Shown here: positions 46,042-56,700 of the stretch, piece by piece
How positions within the stretch are numbered: the stretch's first letter is position 1
Layout: every line of letters begins with the position of its first letter
NCBI GenBank assembly: GCA_963839995.1
Contig: CAWIXH010000002.1
Span: 186,001 to 250,000, forward strand
Reading direction: 5' to 3'
Length of the DNA: 64,000 nt
Origin: CAWIUB01 sp963839995
GTDB taxonomy: Bacteria > Actinomycetota > Actinomycetes > Mycobacteriales > Jatrophihabitantaceae
Program-made: the position numbers and the translations under genes
Notes under the pieces: model-generated
What the model saw: the letters and a program-made list of their open reading frames with translations, nothing else
The model's database searches: none
Told to the model about the DNA's origin: nothing

Positions 46042-47580
46042 GTGGCGACGACCTACTACCGCAACACGATCGGCGGTCTGATCCGCGACGCCCGCAAACA
46101 GCGCGGCTGGACGCAGACGCAGCTCGCCGACACGCTCGCAACGAGTCAGAGCGCCGTGAACCGGATCGAACGTGGTCACCAGAATCTCAGCCTGGACATG
46201 CTCGCCCGCATCGGCGAAGCGCTGGACAGCACCCTCGTCACGCTCGGCGCAGGGCCGGTGCACCTGCGGGTCGAGGGCGGACACCCCCTCTCCGGCAGCA
46301 TCGACGCCAAGACAAGCAAGAACGCGGGGGTCGCCCTGCTGTGTGCGAGCCTGCTCACCAAGGGCCGGACGACGTTGCGCAAGCTGGCCCGGATCGAGGA
46401 GATCAACCGCATCCTCGAGGTACTCGAGAGCATGGGCGTGCAGACGCGCTGGCTCGACGGCGGCAGCGACCTCGAGATCGTGCCGCCAGCCGAGCTGGAC
46501 CTGGACCGGATGGACGTCGAGGCGGCGCGGCGCACCCGCAGCATGATCATGCTGTTCGGCCCGCTGATGCACGAGTATCCCAAGTTCCAGCTTCCGTACG
46601 CGGGCGGATGCGACCTCGGCACGCGGACTGTCGAGCCACACATGGTCGCGCTGCGCCCGTTCGGCATGCAGGTCACTGCGACGGGCGGCTTCTACGACGT
46701 GCAGGTCGACTCCGGCGTCGCGCCGACCCGTCCGATCGTGCTGACCGAACGGGGCGACACGGTGACCGAGAACGCGCTGCTGGCTGCCGCCCGCCGCCCC
46801 GGGACGACCGTGATCCGCAACGCCAGCCCGAACTACATGGTGCAGGATCTGTGCTTCTACCTCACCAAGCTCGGCATCAGCATCGACGGCATCGGCACTA
46901 CGACGCTCGTTGTGCACGGCGTCGAAGAGATCAGCTGCGATGTCGACTACTCGCCCTCCGAGGATCCCATCGAGGCGATGAGCCTGATCACCGCCGGGAT
47001 CGTGACGAACTCGGAGCTGACCATCCGGCGGGCGCCCATCGAGTTTCTGGAGATCGAGCTGGCCCTGCTCTGCGAGATGGGCGTGCGGTACGACTGCACC
47101 GACGAGTACCCGGCAGCGAACGGGCGCACCCGGCTCGTCGACCTGACGACGCAACCGTCGACGCTGCGTGCCCCGATCGACAAGGTCCATCCGATGCCGT
47201 TTCCCGGTCTCAATATCGACAACTTGCCGTTCTTCGCGGTGATCGCCGCGATCGCCGAGGGCCACACGCTGGTACACGACTGGGTTTACGAGAACCGGGC
47301 AATCTACCTCACCGAATTGGCCAAGCTCGGCGCCGACGTGAAGCTGCTCGACCCGCATCGCCTGTCCATCCAGGGTCCGACGCGCTGGCGAGCGGCCGAG
47401 CTGATGTGCCCGCCGGCTCTGCGCCCAGCCGTCGTGATCCTGCTCGCGATGCTCGCCACCGAGGGCACGTCCGTGCTACGCAACATCTACGTCATCAAGC
47501 GCGGTTACGAGGACCTGGCCGAGCGGCTCAACTCGATCGGCGCACACGTCGAACCGTTCTCTGATGGCACGGACGCGTGA
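46042..47580 (+). CDS. HTH-XRE / UDP-GlcNAc enolpyruvyltransferase (MurA-like) fusion
   Basis: The 512-residue protein joins an XRE helix-turn-helix at residues 8-65 (RDARKQRGWTQTQLADTLA, SQSAVNRIERGHQNLS) to a MurA-like barrel from about residue 75. MurA hallmarks are kept in part: SKNAGVALLCASLL (Lys-Asn near the substrate) and AGGCDLGTRTVEPH with a Cys where MurA has its catalytic Cys. Changes elsewhere mean activity cannot be assumed. It probably acts as a sensor-regulator or a second MurA. GTG at 46042 follows a perfect inverted repeat; an ATG at 45979 is the alternative start. Confidence 0.85.
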   Translation: MATTYYRNTIGGLIRDARKQRGWTQTQLADTLATSQSAVNRIERGHQNLSLDMLARIGEALDSTLVTLGAGPVHLRVEGGHPLSGSIDAKTSKNAGVALLCASLLTKGRTTLRKLARIEEINRILEVLESMGVQTRWLDGGSDLEIVPPAELDLDRMDVEAARRTRSMIMLFGPLMHEYPKFQLPYAGGCDLGTRTVEPHMVALRPFGMQVTATGGFYDVQVDSGVAPTRPIVLTERGDTVTENALLAAARRPGTTVIRNASPNYMVQDLCFYLTKLGISIDGIGTTTLVVHGVEEISCDVDYSPSEDPIEAMSLITAGIVTNSELTIRRAPIEFLEIELALLCEMGVRYDCTDEYPAANGRTRLVDLTTQPSTLRAPIDKVHPMPFPGLNIDNLPFFAVIAAIAEGHTLVHDWVYENRAIYLTELAKLGADVKLLDPHRLSIQGPTRWRAAELMCPPALRPAVVILLAMLATEGTSVLRNIYVIKRGYEDLAERLNSIGAHVEPFSDGTDA

Positions 47581-47597
47581 CCGGCCTGCGAGCGCAG

Positions 47598-47762
47598 TTA
47601 GCTCGCCTGCCTGGGTGCGGTCATGGGCGATCGACCGGTGATGCCGCGCAGTCGTACGCGTTGCCCGGATTGCAGGATCGCTCGCAAGTTGATGGTTGCG
47701 GGGAGGTGGGCAATGGCGACCGTGGCGAGCAGGCTGAGCGCGACGGCGATGTGAACTGCCAC
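47598..47762 (-). CDS. Possible 54-residue membrane peptide
   Basis: A GTG at 47762 opens 54 codons on the minus strand beginning VAVHIAVALSLLATVAIAHL, a plausible membrane helix, followed by a basic region. GAAGG precedes the start at short spacing. It fills most of the 308-bp gap between the HTH-MurA gene and nadE. No family is recognised and the frame could be chance. Confidence 0.3.
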   Translation of the reverse strand: MAVHIAVALSLLATVAIAHLPATINLRAILQSGQRVRLRGITGRSPMTAPRQAS

Positions 47763-47888
47763 TAGCCTTCGCGGGCAGCAGCATCGGCCCTACCAACGCC
47801 GACCAATGACACCAATTCGTCCCAATGCCACGCCAGGGCGATCCGCACGGACGCGCATTGCACCACGCTGACGCATCCGCGTCGCGGA

Positions 47889-49625
47889 TCAGCCAAGCGG
47901 TCCGGATTCCCTCCAGCGATTCGTGATCGGCAGCCGCCGGTCACGCCCGAAAGCCTTGAAGCTGATCTTCGGACCGGGCGGGTACTGGCGGCGCTTCCAC
48001 TCGGCCGTGTCCACCATGGTGGCCACGCGTGTGACCAGCGTCGGGTCGAAGCCGTCAGCCACGATAGCTTCGAAACCTGCGTCGGCGTCGACATACCGTG
48101 CGAGCACCGCATCGAGTTCGCCGTAATCGGGCAGCGAGTCGCTGTCCAGCTGCCCCGGCCGCAGCTCGGCCGACGGCGGCTTGGAAATCGAGTTGGGGGG
48201 AATGGGCGGCACCTGGCCTGCGGCCTCGGCCTGCGCGTTGCGCCAGCGCGCCAATTGCCACACCAGCGACTTCGGCACATCCTTGATCGGCGCGAATCCG
48301 CCGACCGCATCGCCGTAGATCGTCGAGTAGCCCACCGCCAACTCGCTCTTGTTGCCGGTAGTCAACACAAGGTGCCCCTCGGCGTTGGACAACCCCATCA
48401 GCGTGGTGCCGCGAACCCGGGCCTGCACGTTCTCCTCGGCGAGCCCGGTCAGCTTGAGCGCCTCGACGAACTCGGTCACCATCGGCGCGACCGGAACCAC
48501 CCGGTAATGCGCGCCGACTCGCTCCGCGAGGTCGGCCGCGTCGGACTTCGAGTGCTCGGACGAGTAGGAGCTGGGCATCGACACGCCATACACCGCGTCG
48601 CCGCCGATCGCGTCGGCCGCAACGGCCGCGACAACAGCCGAATCGATGCCGCCGGACATGCCGAGCACCACGGAGCGGAAGCCGTTCTTGCGGACATAGT
48701 CACGGGTGCCGAGCACCAGGGCCCCCCACACCTCGGCCTCGTCCGGGATGCGATCGGCAATTGTCGCCGGCTGCGGGTCATACGGGGTGACCGGCGCCGT
48801 GCCGGTGTCGTGTCGCTCGATGGTCATCGGCAGGTCGCCTGGATCTGCGGGTGGTGCGTAAGCGGCAGCCGGCAGCGTGAGGTCGGCGTAGAACAGGCCC
48901 TCGACATACTGCGGCGCGCGCATGAGCAGGGTGCCCTGCGCGTTCACCGCGAACGAGTCGCCATCGAAGACCAGCTCGTCCTGCGCTCCGACGGTGTTGA
49001 CGTACACGACGCTGGTGGCGGCCTCGCGTGCACGCCGCTGAAGCAGCGGCAGGCGGATGTCGTCCTTCGCCCGCTCGTACGGCGAGCCGTTGATGTTGAG
49101 GACCAGTCCGACGCCGGCGTGGCTGGCTACCGCGAACGGGCCGCCGTCCTGCCAGACGTCCTCGCAGATCGTCAAGGCCAGGTCGACCCCTCGATAGCGC
49201 ACCACGACGAACCGATCGCCGGGCACGAAGTAGCGGGCTTCATCGAACACCCCGTAGTTGGGCAGGTGGTGCTTGTAGTAGGTCGCCACGACCCGGCCAT
49301 CGAGCAGGAATGCAGCCGCGTTGCGTGGGCCGTCGGCGTCGTCGAGATAGCCGACGACGACGGCGACCGCGCCCAGGCCGTCCTCGGCGAGATCCGTGGC
49401 CAGCCGCTCCAGCGTTGCCCAGCACGCCGCGCGGAACGAGCGGCGGAACACCAGGTCCTCGGGCGGGTACCCCGTCAGCGCCATCTCCGGGCAGACCACC
49501 AGGTGCGCGCCGCCCGCAGCCGCCTCCCGGGTGCGGGCACGGACAAGAGCGGCATTCGCCGCTAAGTCCCCAACGGTCAGGTCGATCTGCGCCAGGCCGA
49601 CGCGCAATTGCGTGGTGTCGTTCAC
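47889..49625 (-). CDS. nadE: Glutamine-dependent NAD+ synthetase
   Basis: The 578-residue protein has an N-terminal nitrilase-type glutaminase with Glu in CPEMALTGYPPEDL, Lys in YYKHHLPNYGVF and Cys in LTICEDVWQDGG. The C-terminal synthetase has the P-loop VVLGMSGGIDSAVVA and TTGNKSELAVGYSTIYGD. It makes NAD from deamido-NAD with glutamine nitrogen. The two-domain form is standard in actinobacteria. GTG at 49625 fits the conserved N-terminus; a longer in-frame start is not supported. Confidence 0.95.
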   Translation of the reverse strand: MNDTTQLRVGLAQIDLTVGDLAANAALVRARTREAAAGGAHLVVCPEMALTGYPPEDLVFRRSFRAACWATLERLATDLAEDGLGAVAVVVGYLDDADGPRNAAAFLLDGRVVATYYKHHLPNYGVFDEARYFVPGDRFVVVRYRGVDLALTICEDVWQDGGPFAVASHAGVGLVLNINGSPYERAKDDIRLPLLQRRAREAATSVVYVNTVGAQDELVFDGDSFAVNAQGTLLMRAPQYVEGLFYADLTLPAAAYAPPADPGDLPMTIERHDTGTAPVTPYDPQPATIADRIPDEAEVWGALVLGTRDYVRKNGFRSVVLGMSGGIDSAVVAAVAADAIGGDAVYGVSMPSSYSSEHSKSDAADLAERVGAHYRVVPVAPMVTEFVEALKLTGLAEENVQARVRGTTLMGLSNAEGHLVLTTGNKSELAVGYSTIYGDAVGGFAPIKDVPKSLVWQLARWRNAQAEAAGQVPPIPPNSISKPPSAELRPGQLDSDSLPDYGELDAVLARYVDADAGFEAIVADGFDPTLVTRVATMVDTAEWKRRQYPPGPKISFKAFGRDRRLPITNRWRESGPLG

Positions 49626-49838
49626 GCATCCAGTGTCCCGCGGACCGTCAGGCCGGTGCGTAGGGCACAATCGTCGATGGCCACGGCGCGGGGGAGTGGG
49701 GCTGCACGTCCAAGATTTCCGTGAGCGATTCGTGACGCGCCGCTCACGGTATCTCTCAGCAAGGTCAGTCACAATACGAGCGCGCGGTGCAGGGTCATCT
49801 CCGACGGTGACCTTGACGGTGGCCCTTCGGGAGGCGTA

Positions 49839-51116
49839 GTGGGATCAGCAGCACGGCGGCGGTGGGGGATCGCCGCCGCAGGGATCGGCGTCGCGCTCGT
49901 GCTCGCGGCTTGCTCGGCGAACAGCGGTGGCAAGGGCGCCGCTGGGGCGCCCCTCGCGACCGGCGCGGGCCAGGCGACGAGTGCTTCGCCGTCGACGACC
50001 CCGGCGGCGCCCCCGGCCACCCTCCGGGTGAGCCCGGCCAACGGCGCGGAGTCGGTGAATCCGGTCTCGCCGATCACGGTGTCGGCCGCCAACGGCACGT
50101 TGACGGCGGTCACTCTGACCAACGCGGAAGGCAAGGCGGTCGCGGGTGCGCTGTCGGCGGACAAGACGTCCTGGAAGGCCACCGAGGTCCTCGGCTACGG
50201 CAAGAGCTACAGCTTGACGGCCAAGGGCGAGAACGCCGAAGGCAAGCTGGTCAGCGAGACCTCGAAGTTCGGCACGCTGACGCCCGGCAACATGACCATG
50301 CCCTACATCGACACCGCGGCTGGGTATGCGCTCGACTCGTCGACGACGTATGGAGTGGGCCAGGCGATCGACGTGCACTTCGACGAGCCGATCCCGGACA
50401 AGGCCGCGGCGCAGAAGGCGCTGAAGGTGACCACGAATCCGCCGCAGCTTGGCGGGTGGAACTGGTTCGACGACCAGAACGTGCACTGGCGGCCGAAGAA
50501 CTACTTCCTGGCGCACACCACGGTGACCGTGGCCGCGAACTTGTACGGCGTGCAGGTGGGCCCGGGCCTGTACGGGCAGGGTGACACCAGCGTCACGTTC
50601 AAGATCGGTGACGCTCACATTTCCAAGGTCCAGAACACCAGCAAGATCATCAACGTCTATGACAACGGCAGGCTGGTCAAGCAGATGCCGACGTCCATGG
50701 GCAAGGGTGGATACGTCGCAGGCACCCATGGCCAGCAAATCTCGCTGTGGACGAACAGCGGACCGCACATCGTGATCGACAAGGAACACGACTTCAAGAT
50801 GAACTCCGACTCGTTCGGACTGTCGTCGCGGTCCCCCGAGGGTTACGCGAACATCTTCATCAAGTGGGGCGTGAAGGTCTCCGCCGACGGTGAGTACGTG
50901 CACTGGGCGCCGTGGTCGGTCTGGGCGCAGGGCAATACCAACACCAGCCACGGCTGCCTGAACGTGTCGCCGGACAACTCCGCGTGGTTCTACACCTTCA
51001 GCCAGCCCGGCGACATCGTCGACGTCGAGGGAACCCCGCAGCGGCTGCAGGTGTGGAACTCCGGCGACTGGACGGTTCCCTGGGCGACCTGGGTACAGGG
51101 CAGCGCCTTGCACTAA
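49839..51116 (+). CDS. L,D-transpeptidase lipoprotein (YkuD domain)
   Basis: The 425-residue protein begins with a signal peptide ending in the lipobox LVLAACSA (lipid-modified Cys about residue 25). Two Ig-like domains follow (about residues 60-250). The C-terminal YkuD domain holds the catalytic motif TSHGCLNVSPDNSAWFY and an upstream His in GTHGQQ. It makes 3-3 crosslinks in peptidoglycan outside the membrane, like mycobacterial LdtMt2. GTG at 49839 is preceded by GGGAGG. Confidence 0.94.
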   Translation: MGSAARRRWGIAAAGIGVALVLAACSANSGGKGAAGAPLATGAGQATSASPSTTPAAPPATLRVSPANGAESVNPVSPITVSAANGTLTAVTLTNAEGKAVAGALSADKTSWKATEVLGYGKSYSLTAKGENAEGKLVSETSKFGTLTPGNMTMPYIDTAAGYALDSSTTYGVGQAIDVHFDEPIPDKAAAQKALKVTTNPPQLGGWNWFDDQNVHWRPKNYFLAHTTVTVAANLYGVQVGPGLYGQGDTSVTFKIGDAHISKVQNTSKIINVYDNGRLVKQMPTSMGKGGYVAGTHGQQISLWTNSGPHIVIDKEHDFKMNSDSFGLSSRSPEGYANIFIKWGVKVSADGEYVHWAPWSVWAQGNTNTSHGCLNVSPDNSAWFYTFSQPGDIVDVEGTPQRLQVWNSGDWTVPWATWVQGSALH

Positions 51117-51189
51117 CCCCGCAGCCAGCAGCGCTCTACGATCGCAGGCGAAACATCCCGGTAATTACCGGCGGCAAGAGTGGAGGCTC

Positions 51190-52548
51190 GTGGACCGTCA
51201 GCAGGAGTTCGTCCTTCGTACGCTTGAAGAACGCCAGATCCGCTTCGTGCGGCTGTGGTTCACCGATGTGCTGGGCACGCTGAAGTCGGTTGCGATCGCT
51301 CCGGCCGAGCTGGACGGGGCGTTCGAGGAGGGCATCGGCTTCGACGGCTCGGCGATCGAGGGCTTCGCCAGGGCCAGCGAGAGCGACATGCTCGCCCGCC
51401 CTGACCCGGCCACCTTCCAGGTGCTGCCCGAGTCGGATGGGCGGCCCGCCGACTCCGCACGGATGTTCTGCGACATCACCATGCCGGACCTGTCGCCGTC
51501 GTGGGCCGACCCGCGCTACGTCCTTCGCCGGGCGCTCAGCCGGGCGGCCGAGCGAGGCTTCACGTTCTACACCCACCCGGAGATCGAGTTCTTCCTGCTC
51601 AAGGACCGTCCAACTGACGGCAGCGAGCCGGAACCAATCGACACGAGTGGCTACTTCGACATGACCAGCCACGACAGCACGCACTCGTTCCGACGTGATG
51701 CGGTCACCGCGCTCGAGGAGCTAGGCATCTCGGTGGAGTTCAGCCACCACGAGGTCGCGCCGGGGCAACAAGAGATCGACCTGCGCTACGCGGACGCGCT
51801 GTCGATGGCCGACAACATCATGACGTTCCGGCACGTGGTGAAGGAGGTCGCCGTCTCACAGGGCAGCCACGCCACGTTCATGCCGAAGCCGTTCCGGCAC
51901 CGTCCGGGCAGCGGCATGCACACCCATGTCTCGCTCTTCGAGGGCGACCACAACGCGTTCCACGACCCGTCGGACGAGTTCAATCTGTCCAAGACGGCGC
52001 GGGCGTTCATCGCCGGGCTGCTGCGGCATGCCCGGGAGATCACTGCTGTGACCAACCAGTGGGTGAACTCCTACAAGCGGCTGTTCGGGTACGCGGCGCC
52101 GGGCGAGTTGGTCGAGGCACCCACCTTCGTCTGCTGGGGGCACGCGAACCGTTCTGCGTTGGTGCGGGTGCCGATGTACAAGCCGGGCAAGGCCAACGCG
52201 ACGCGGGTGGAGATCCGCTCACCCGACCCGGCCTGCAACCCGTACCTGGCGTTCGCCGTGCTGCTCGCGGCCGGCATGAAGGGCATCGAGGAGGGGTACG
52301 AGCTGCCACCTGGCACGACCGACGACGTGTGGGCGCTATCGGACACCGAACGGCGGGCCCTCGGGTTCGACGAGCTGCCGCACAACCTCGACGAGGCGTT
52401 GCGGGTCATGGAGGAGTCGGAGCTGGTCGCGCAGACGCTCGGTGAACACGTCTTCGACTTCTTCCTGCGCAACAAACGCGCCGAGTGGATCGACTACCGA
52501 GCCGAGGTCACGCCGTTCGAGCTGCGCCGCTACCTGCCCTCGCTGTAG
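51190..52548 (+). CDS. glnA2: Glutamine synthetase type I, GlnA2-like
   Basis: The 452-residue protein has the GS family stretches GFDGSAIEGFARASESDM near residue 50, THPEIEFFLLKD and EFSHHEVAPGQQEIDLRYADAL in two blocks for the metal-binding Glu/His residues, FMPKPFRHRPGSGMHTH, and RVPMYKPGKANATRVEIRSPD. It joins ammonia and glutamate. The usual adenylylation motif NLYDLPPEE is not visible near the C-terminus; the matching position reads YELPPGTTDD, as in GlnA2. So GlnE may act on another synthetase. GTG at 51190. Confidence 0.92.
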   Translation: MDRQQEFVLRTLEERQIRFVRLWFTDVLGTLKSVAIAPAELDGAFEEGIGFDGSAIEGFARASESDMLARPDPATFQVLPESDGRPADSARMFCDITMPDLSPSWADPRYVLRRALSRAAERGFTFYTHPEIEFFLLKDRPTDGSEPEPIDTSGYFDMTSHDSTHSFRRDAVTALEELGISVEFSHHEVAPGQQEIDLRYADALSMADNIMTFRHVVKEVAVSQGSHATFMPKPFRHRPGSGMHTHVSLFEGDHNAFHDPSDEFNLSKTARAFIAGLLRHAREITAVTNQWVNSYKRLFGYAAPGELVEAPTFVCWGHANRSALVRVPMYKPGKANATRVEIRSPDPACNPYLAFAVLLAAGMKGIEEGYELPPGTTDDVWALSDTERRALGFDELPHNLDEALRVMEESELVAQTLGEHVFDFFLRNKRAEWIDYRAEVTPFELRRYLPSL

Positions 52549-52837
52549 CTGCGCCGTAAGCAGCCGTTGCCGCCTCGACGCTGTCCTTCCGGCGCGATCT
52601 TGAGGCTTTTCTTGACCCGGGGAGCCTGTTGCGTAATCGGATCGCGATGATCAGTGAACTCGGAGTGAAGCTCCCAAGTCGCTTCTCCCGGCCGAACGTC
52701 ACGGCTCCGCGAACCTGTGGCGGGGCTGGATCGGCGAAAATCCTGCTCGACGTCATCGATTGCCGAATATGCAACAGGCTCCGGGGCTCGACCTCACCCT
52801 CAAGATCGGACGCGCAGCGCTCAGTACGCTAAGTGGC

Positions 52838-53716
52838 GTGGCAGCAGACCCGATCCTGGTCGTCCAGAACGATCCGAGCGACCCCGTCGGCGTTCTCGGC
52901 GACTGGTTGACCGACGCCGGAGCCACTCTCGATGTGCGCGACCTTTCCGCCGCAGCGACGCTGCCCCCCGCATTGGACCGCGTCGGCGGTCTGCTGGTCC
53001 TCGGCGGCGGCATGGGCGCCTGGGAAGATACCCGGGCGCCCTGGCTGCCGGGTGTGCGGGCGCTGTTGCGGGACGCGCTGGCGCAGGAAGTGCCCACACT
53101 CGGCATCTGCCTCGGCGGGCAGCTGCTGGCCGTTGCCGCGGGTGGCCGGGTCGGGCCGAATCCGGACGGGCCGGAGTTCGGCGCACAGCTGGTGGCCAAG
53201 CGCGCGGCCGCCGCGACTGACCCGCTGTTCGGGCCGCTGCCGATCACGCCCGACGTGGTCCAGTGGCACCAGGACGCAATTACCGCGCTGCCGGCGGGCG
53301 CGGCAGTGCTGGCCACCTCACCGACCTGCGAGGTGCAGGCGTTCCGGATTGGCCGGCTCGCCTGGGGCGTCCAGTTCCACATCGAGACGACCCCGGCGAC
53401 GGTGCGCGCCTGGGCCGACGAGGACGCGGGCGCCCTGGCCGAGTACGACTACGACCTGCGCGGCCTGCTGGCACGCACCGATGCGGTGCACGCCGACGTC
53501 GCCGAGACGTGGCGACCGTTTGCGGCGGCCTTCGCCCAGGTTGTGCGCGATCCTGCTTCCGTGCGGCCCCTTCGGCCGATGGCGGTCACCCTGGCTGCGC
53601 CGATCACGGATCCCGCGCAGATCCGCGCCGCTCTTGCCGCGCAGATGCAGGCCGCACACGGCCACCCTGAAGCGTCCCGGCTGGCGCGGCCGGTCCAGCC
53701 GACGCCTGATCGATGA
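52838..53716 (+). CDS. Class I glutamine amidotransferase-like protein
   Basis: The 292-residue protein has the triad Cys in LGICLGGQLLA (near residue 92) and His-x-Glu in WGVQFHIETTP (near residue 180), so a glutaminase reaction is plausible. The oxyanion strand reads LVLGGGMGAWED. GTG at 52838 is the best start. It lies between glnA2 and glnE and ends with ATGA-type contact to glnE. It may serve glutamine or gamma-glutamyl compound breakdown (as in GuaA-like PuuD relatives). The exact role is unknown. The gap 52549-52837 shows nothing. Confidence 0.88.
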   Translation: MAADPILVVQNDPSDPVGVLGDWLTDAGATLDVRDLSAAATLPPALDRVGGLLVLGGGMGAWEDTRAPWLPGVRALLRDALAQEVPTLGICLGGQLLAVAAGGRVGPNPDGPEFGAQLVAKRAAAATDPLFGPLPITPDVVQWHQDAITALPAGAAVLATSPTCEVQAFRIGRLAWGVQFHIETTPATVRAWADEDAGALAEYDYDLRGLLARTDAVHADVAETWRPFAAAFAQVVRDPASVRPLRPMAVTLAAPITDPAQIRAALAAQMQAAHGHPEASRLARPVQPTPDR

Positions 53717-53745
53717 CCGGGCCACGACGCTCGAGGGGCCGGCTC

Positions 53746-56700
53746 ATGACGGAAACCGCGCCACACATCCGCATCGCCAAGCGGCTGTCGCGATTCGGGT
53801 TCGCCGACGCGGCCGCGGCTGGCGAGCTGCTCTCCGGTGACACGCTGCGCTGGTGGGACGCGGCGGCCAACGGTCCGGCCGATGACGCCGCCGCGGCCGT
53901 CGTAGCCGCGCTGGGCCGGGCGCCGGACCCGGACCGGGCAGTGCGCGCACTCGAGCAGCTAGTAGCGCGGGCGGGACCTGCGCAGGGCGCCACGCTGCGC
54001 GCGGATCTCGAAGCCAGCAGCCCGCTGCGTGCGCGGCTGATCCCGCTGCTCGGCACATCGATCCCGCTGGGCGACCACCTCGCCGAGCATCCGGACGACT
54101 GGCGCGTGCTGCTCGGCGACCGTGACACCGACGGCGTGCCAGTCAGGCTGCTGCAGGCGGTCGGCGCCGACCCGGCGGCGCCGGTAGTCGGGACGGCAGG
54201 CGCGCCCTCCAAGCTCGCCGCCGACGATGCGATCCCAGCGCTGCGCCGGGCCTATCGTCGCGAGCTAGCCTCGATCGCCGCGCGCGACCTGGCCGGCGAC
54301 CTGGACATCCGTGCGGTGACCGAGAGTCTTGCGGACCTCGCTGGGCACACCCTGCAGGCCGCGGTCGCCGTCGCGGCGGCCTCGCTGCCGGGCGAGGCCG
54401 CACCCTGCCGGCTCGCGATCGTTGCGCTGGGCAAGGCCGGTGGTCGGGAGCTGAACTACGTCTCGGACGTCGACGTCGTGTTCGTCGCCGGGGCCGACGA
54501 TCCCGGTGGGGACGAGGCCGCGGCACTCGCGACGGCGACCCGACTCTCCGCCGAGACGATGCGGATCTGCGGCATGGTGGCGTGGGAGGTCGACGCGGCG
54601 CTGCGCCCGGAGGGCAAGGCTGGGCCTCTCGTCCGCACACTCGCCAGCCACGAGGCCTACTACCGCCGATGGGCGAGCACCTGGGAGTTCCAGGCGCTGC
54701 TCAAGGCTCGCCCGGTCGCTGGCGATCTCGACCTCGGCGCTCGATATATCGCGGCCGTGTCTCCGTTGGTGTGGACGGCCGCCGAACGTCCCGGCTTCGT
54801 GGCCGACGTGCAGGCCATGCGCCGGCGGGTCGTCGCACACGTCCGTTCCGACCTAGCGGCCCGCGAGATCAAGCTCGGAGCGGGCGGGCTGCGCGACGTC
54901 GAGTTCGCCGTCCAGCTGCTGCAGCTCGTACACGGACGCGGCGACGAGACGCTGCGGGTTGCCGCCACCCTGCCGGCGCTGGACGCATTGCGCGACGGCG
55001 GGTACGTGGGGCGTGACGATGCACTGAGCCTGAGCGACGCCTACCGCTTTCTGCGCGCAGCCGAGCATCGCGTTCAGTTGAGGCGATTGCGGCGCACGCA
55101 CTTGGTCCCCGACGATCCGGCCGAGTTGTTGGTGCTGGCCCGGGCGATGGGCTATCGTCCCGACGCCCGGGGTGACGCGCGGGACGTCTGGAACGCCGAG
55201 CGGGCGCTGCATGCGCGCGAGGTGCGCCGGCTGCACGAGAAGCTGTTCTACCGGCCGCTGCTCGACGCGGTGGCACACGTTCCGTCCGAGCACCTGCGGC
55301 TGACCACAACCGAGGCGGGGCGCCGGCTCGCGGCACTCGGCTTCGCCGATCCGCGCGGGGCGCTGCACCACATCGGCGCCCTGACACGCGGTCTGTCTCG
55401 GCGCGCCGCGATCCAGCGTGCGCTGCTTCCCGTCATGCTCAGCTACTTCTCTGAGGCACCGGAGCCGGATGCCGGGCTGCGGGCGTACCGGCGGGTCTCC
55501 GACGCGCTGGGGGCGACGCCGTGGTACTTGCGGCTGTTGCGCGACGAGGGGGCCGTGGCGGCGCGACTGGCCTCCGTGCTGGGCACCAGCCGCTACGTGT
55601 CCGAGATGCTGGTCCGCGCGCCTGAAGCGCTCGCCCTGCTCGCCGACGACGACGCGTTGGTACCGCGACCCTCCGACGAGCTGCACACGGCAATGGTCGA
55701 GGCCGCCCTGCGCCAGCCGGACGACACCGCGGCCGTCGCGGTCGTGCGTGGGCTGCGCCGTCGGGAGCTGCTGCGAATCGCCTTCGCTGACATGCTCGGC
55801 CGGCTCGACGTTACCGAGGTGGGCGAGGCGATCAGTGCGACGACCGAGGCGACACTTGATGCCACGCTGCAGGTGACCCGCCGGTCGGTCGCGGCGGAAC
55901 TTGGGCGCACCGAGGTGCCGATCGAGTTCGCCGTCATCGCTATGGGCCGGCTGGGCGGCTGCGAGGTCGGCTACGGCTCGGACGCGGACGTCGTGTTCGT
56001 ATTCGAGCCTCGCGACCCTCGGTTACCCGAAGAGGCCGGTGCTCGGATTGCCCACGACATCGCCGAGCGGACGCGCAAGCTGCTCAGCGCCCCATCCAGC
56101 GACCCGCCGCTCGGCGTCGACGCGAATCTGCGCCCGGAGGGGCGCAACGGACCCCTCGTGCGTTCGCTGCGGTCCTACGAGCGTTACTACGCAAGGTGGT
56201 CTTCGGCGTGGGAAGCACAGGCACTGCTGCGGGCACGATTTTGCGTGGGCGACGCGGGGCTCGGCGAGCGCTACGTCCGGCTGGTCGATCCGGTGCGCTA
56301 CCCGCCGAACGGCATCGCCGCCGAGGATCTGGTGGAGATCCGCCGGCTGAAGGGACGCGTCGACAGCGAGCGGCTGCCACGCGGCGCGGACTCATCCACC
56401 CACCTCAAACTAGGCCGCGGCGGGCTGGCTGACGTCGAGTGGACGGTCCAGCTGCTGCAACTCGCTCATGGGCACGCCGTCGAGGGCCTGCGCACGCCGC
56501 GGACGCTGGACGCGCTTCGCGGCGCCGCTGCGGCGGGGCTGGTCAGCGAGGACGACGCAGGCGCACTTGAGGCGGCGTGGCGGCTCGCCACCCAGGCACG
56601 CAACGCGATCATGCTGGTGCGTGACAAGGCCGAGGACCAGCTGCCGACGACCGGCACCGCCCTGATTGGGGTGGGCCGGACGATGGGGTACCCGGCCGGA

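Noticed and set aside
49845..51113. 422-codon minus-strand frame over the L,D-transpeptidase gene
   Set aside because: No family features. The plus-strand product has a lipobox and the catalytic YkuD motif, so this is a mirror frame.
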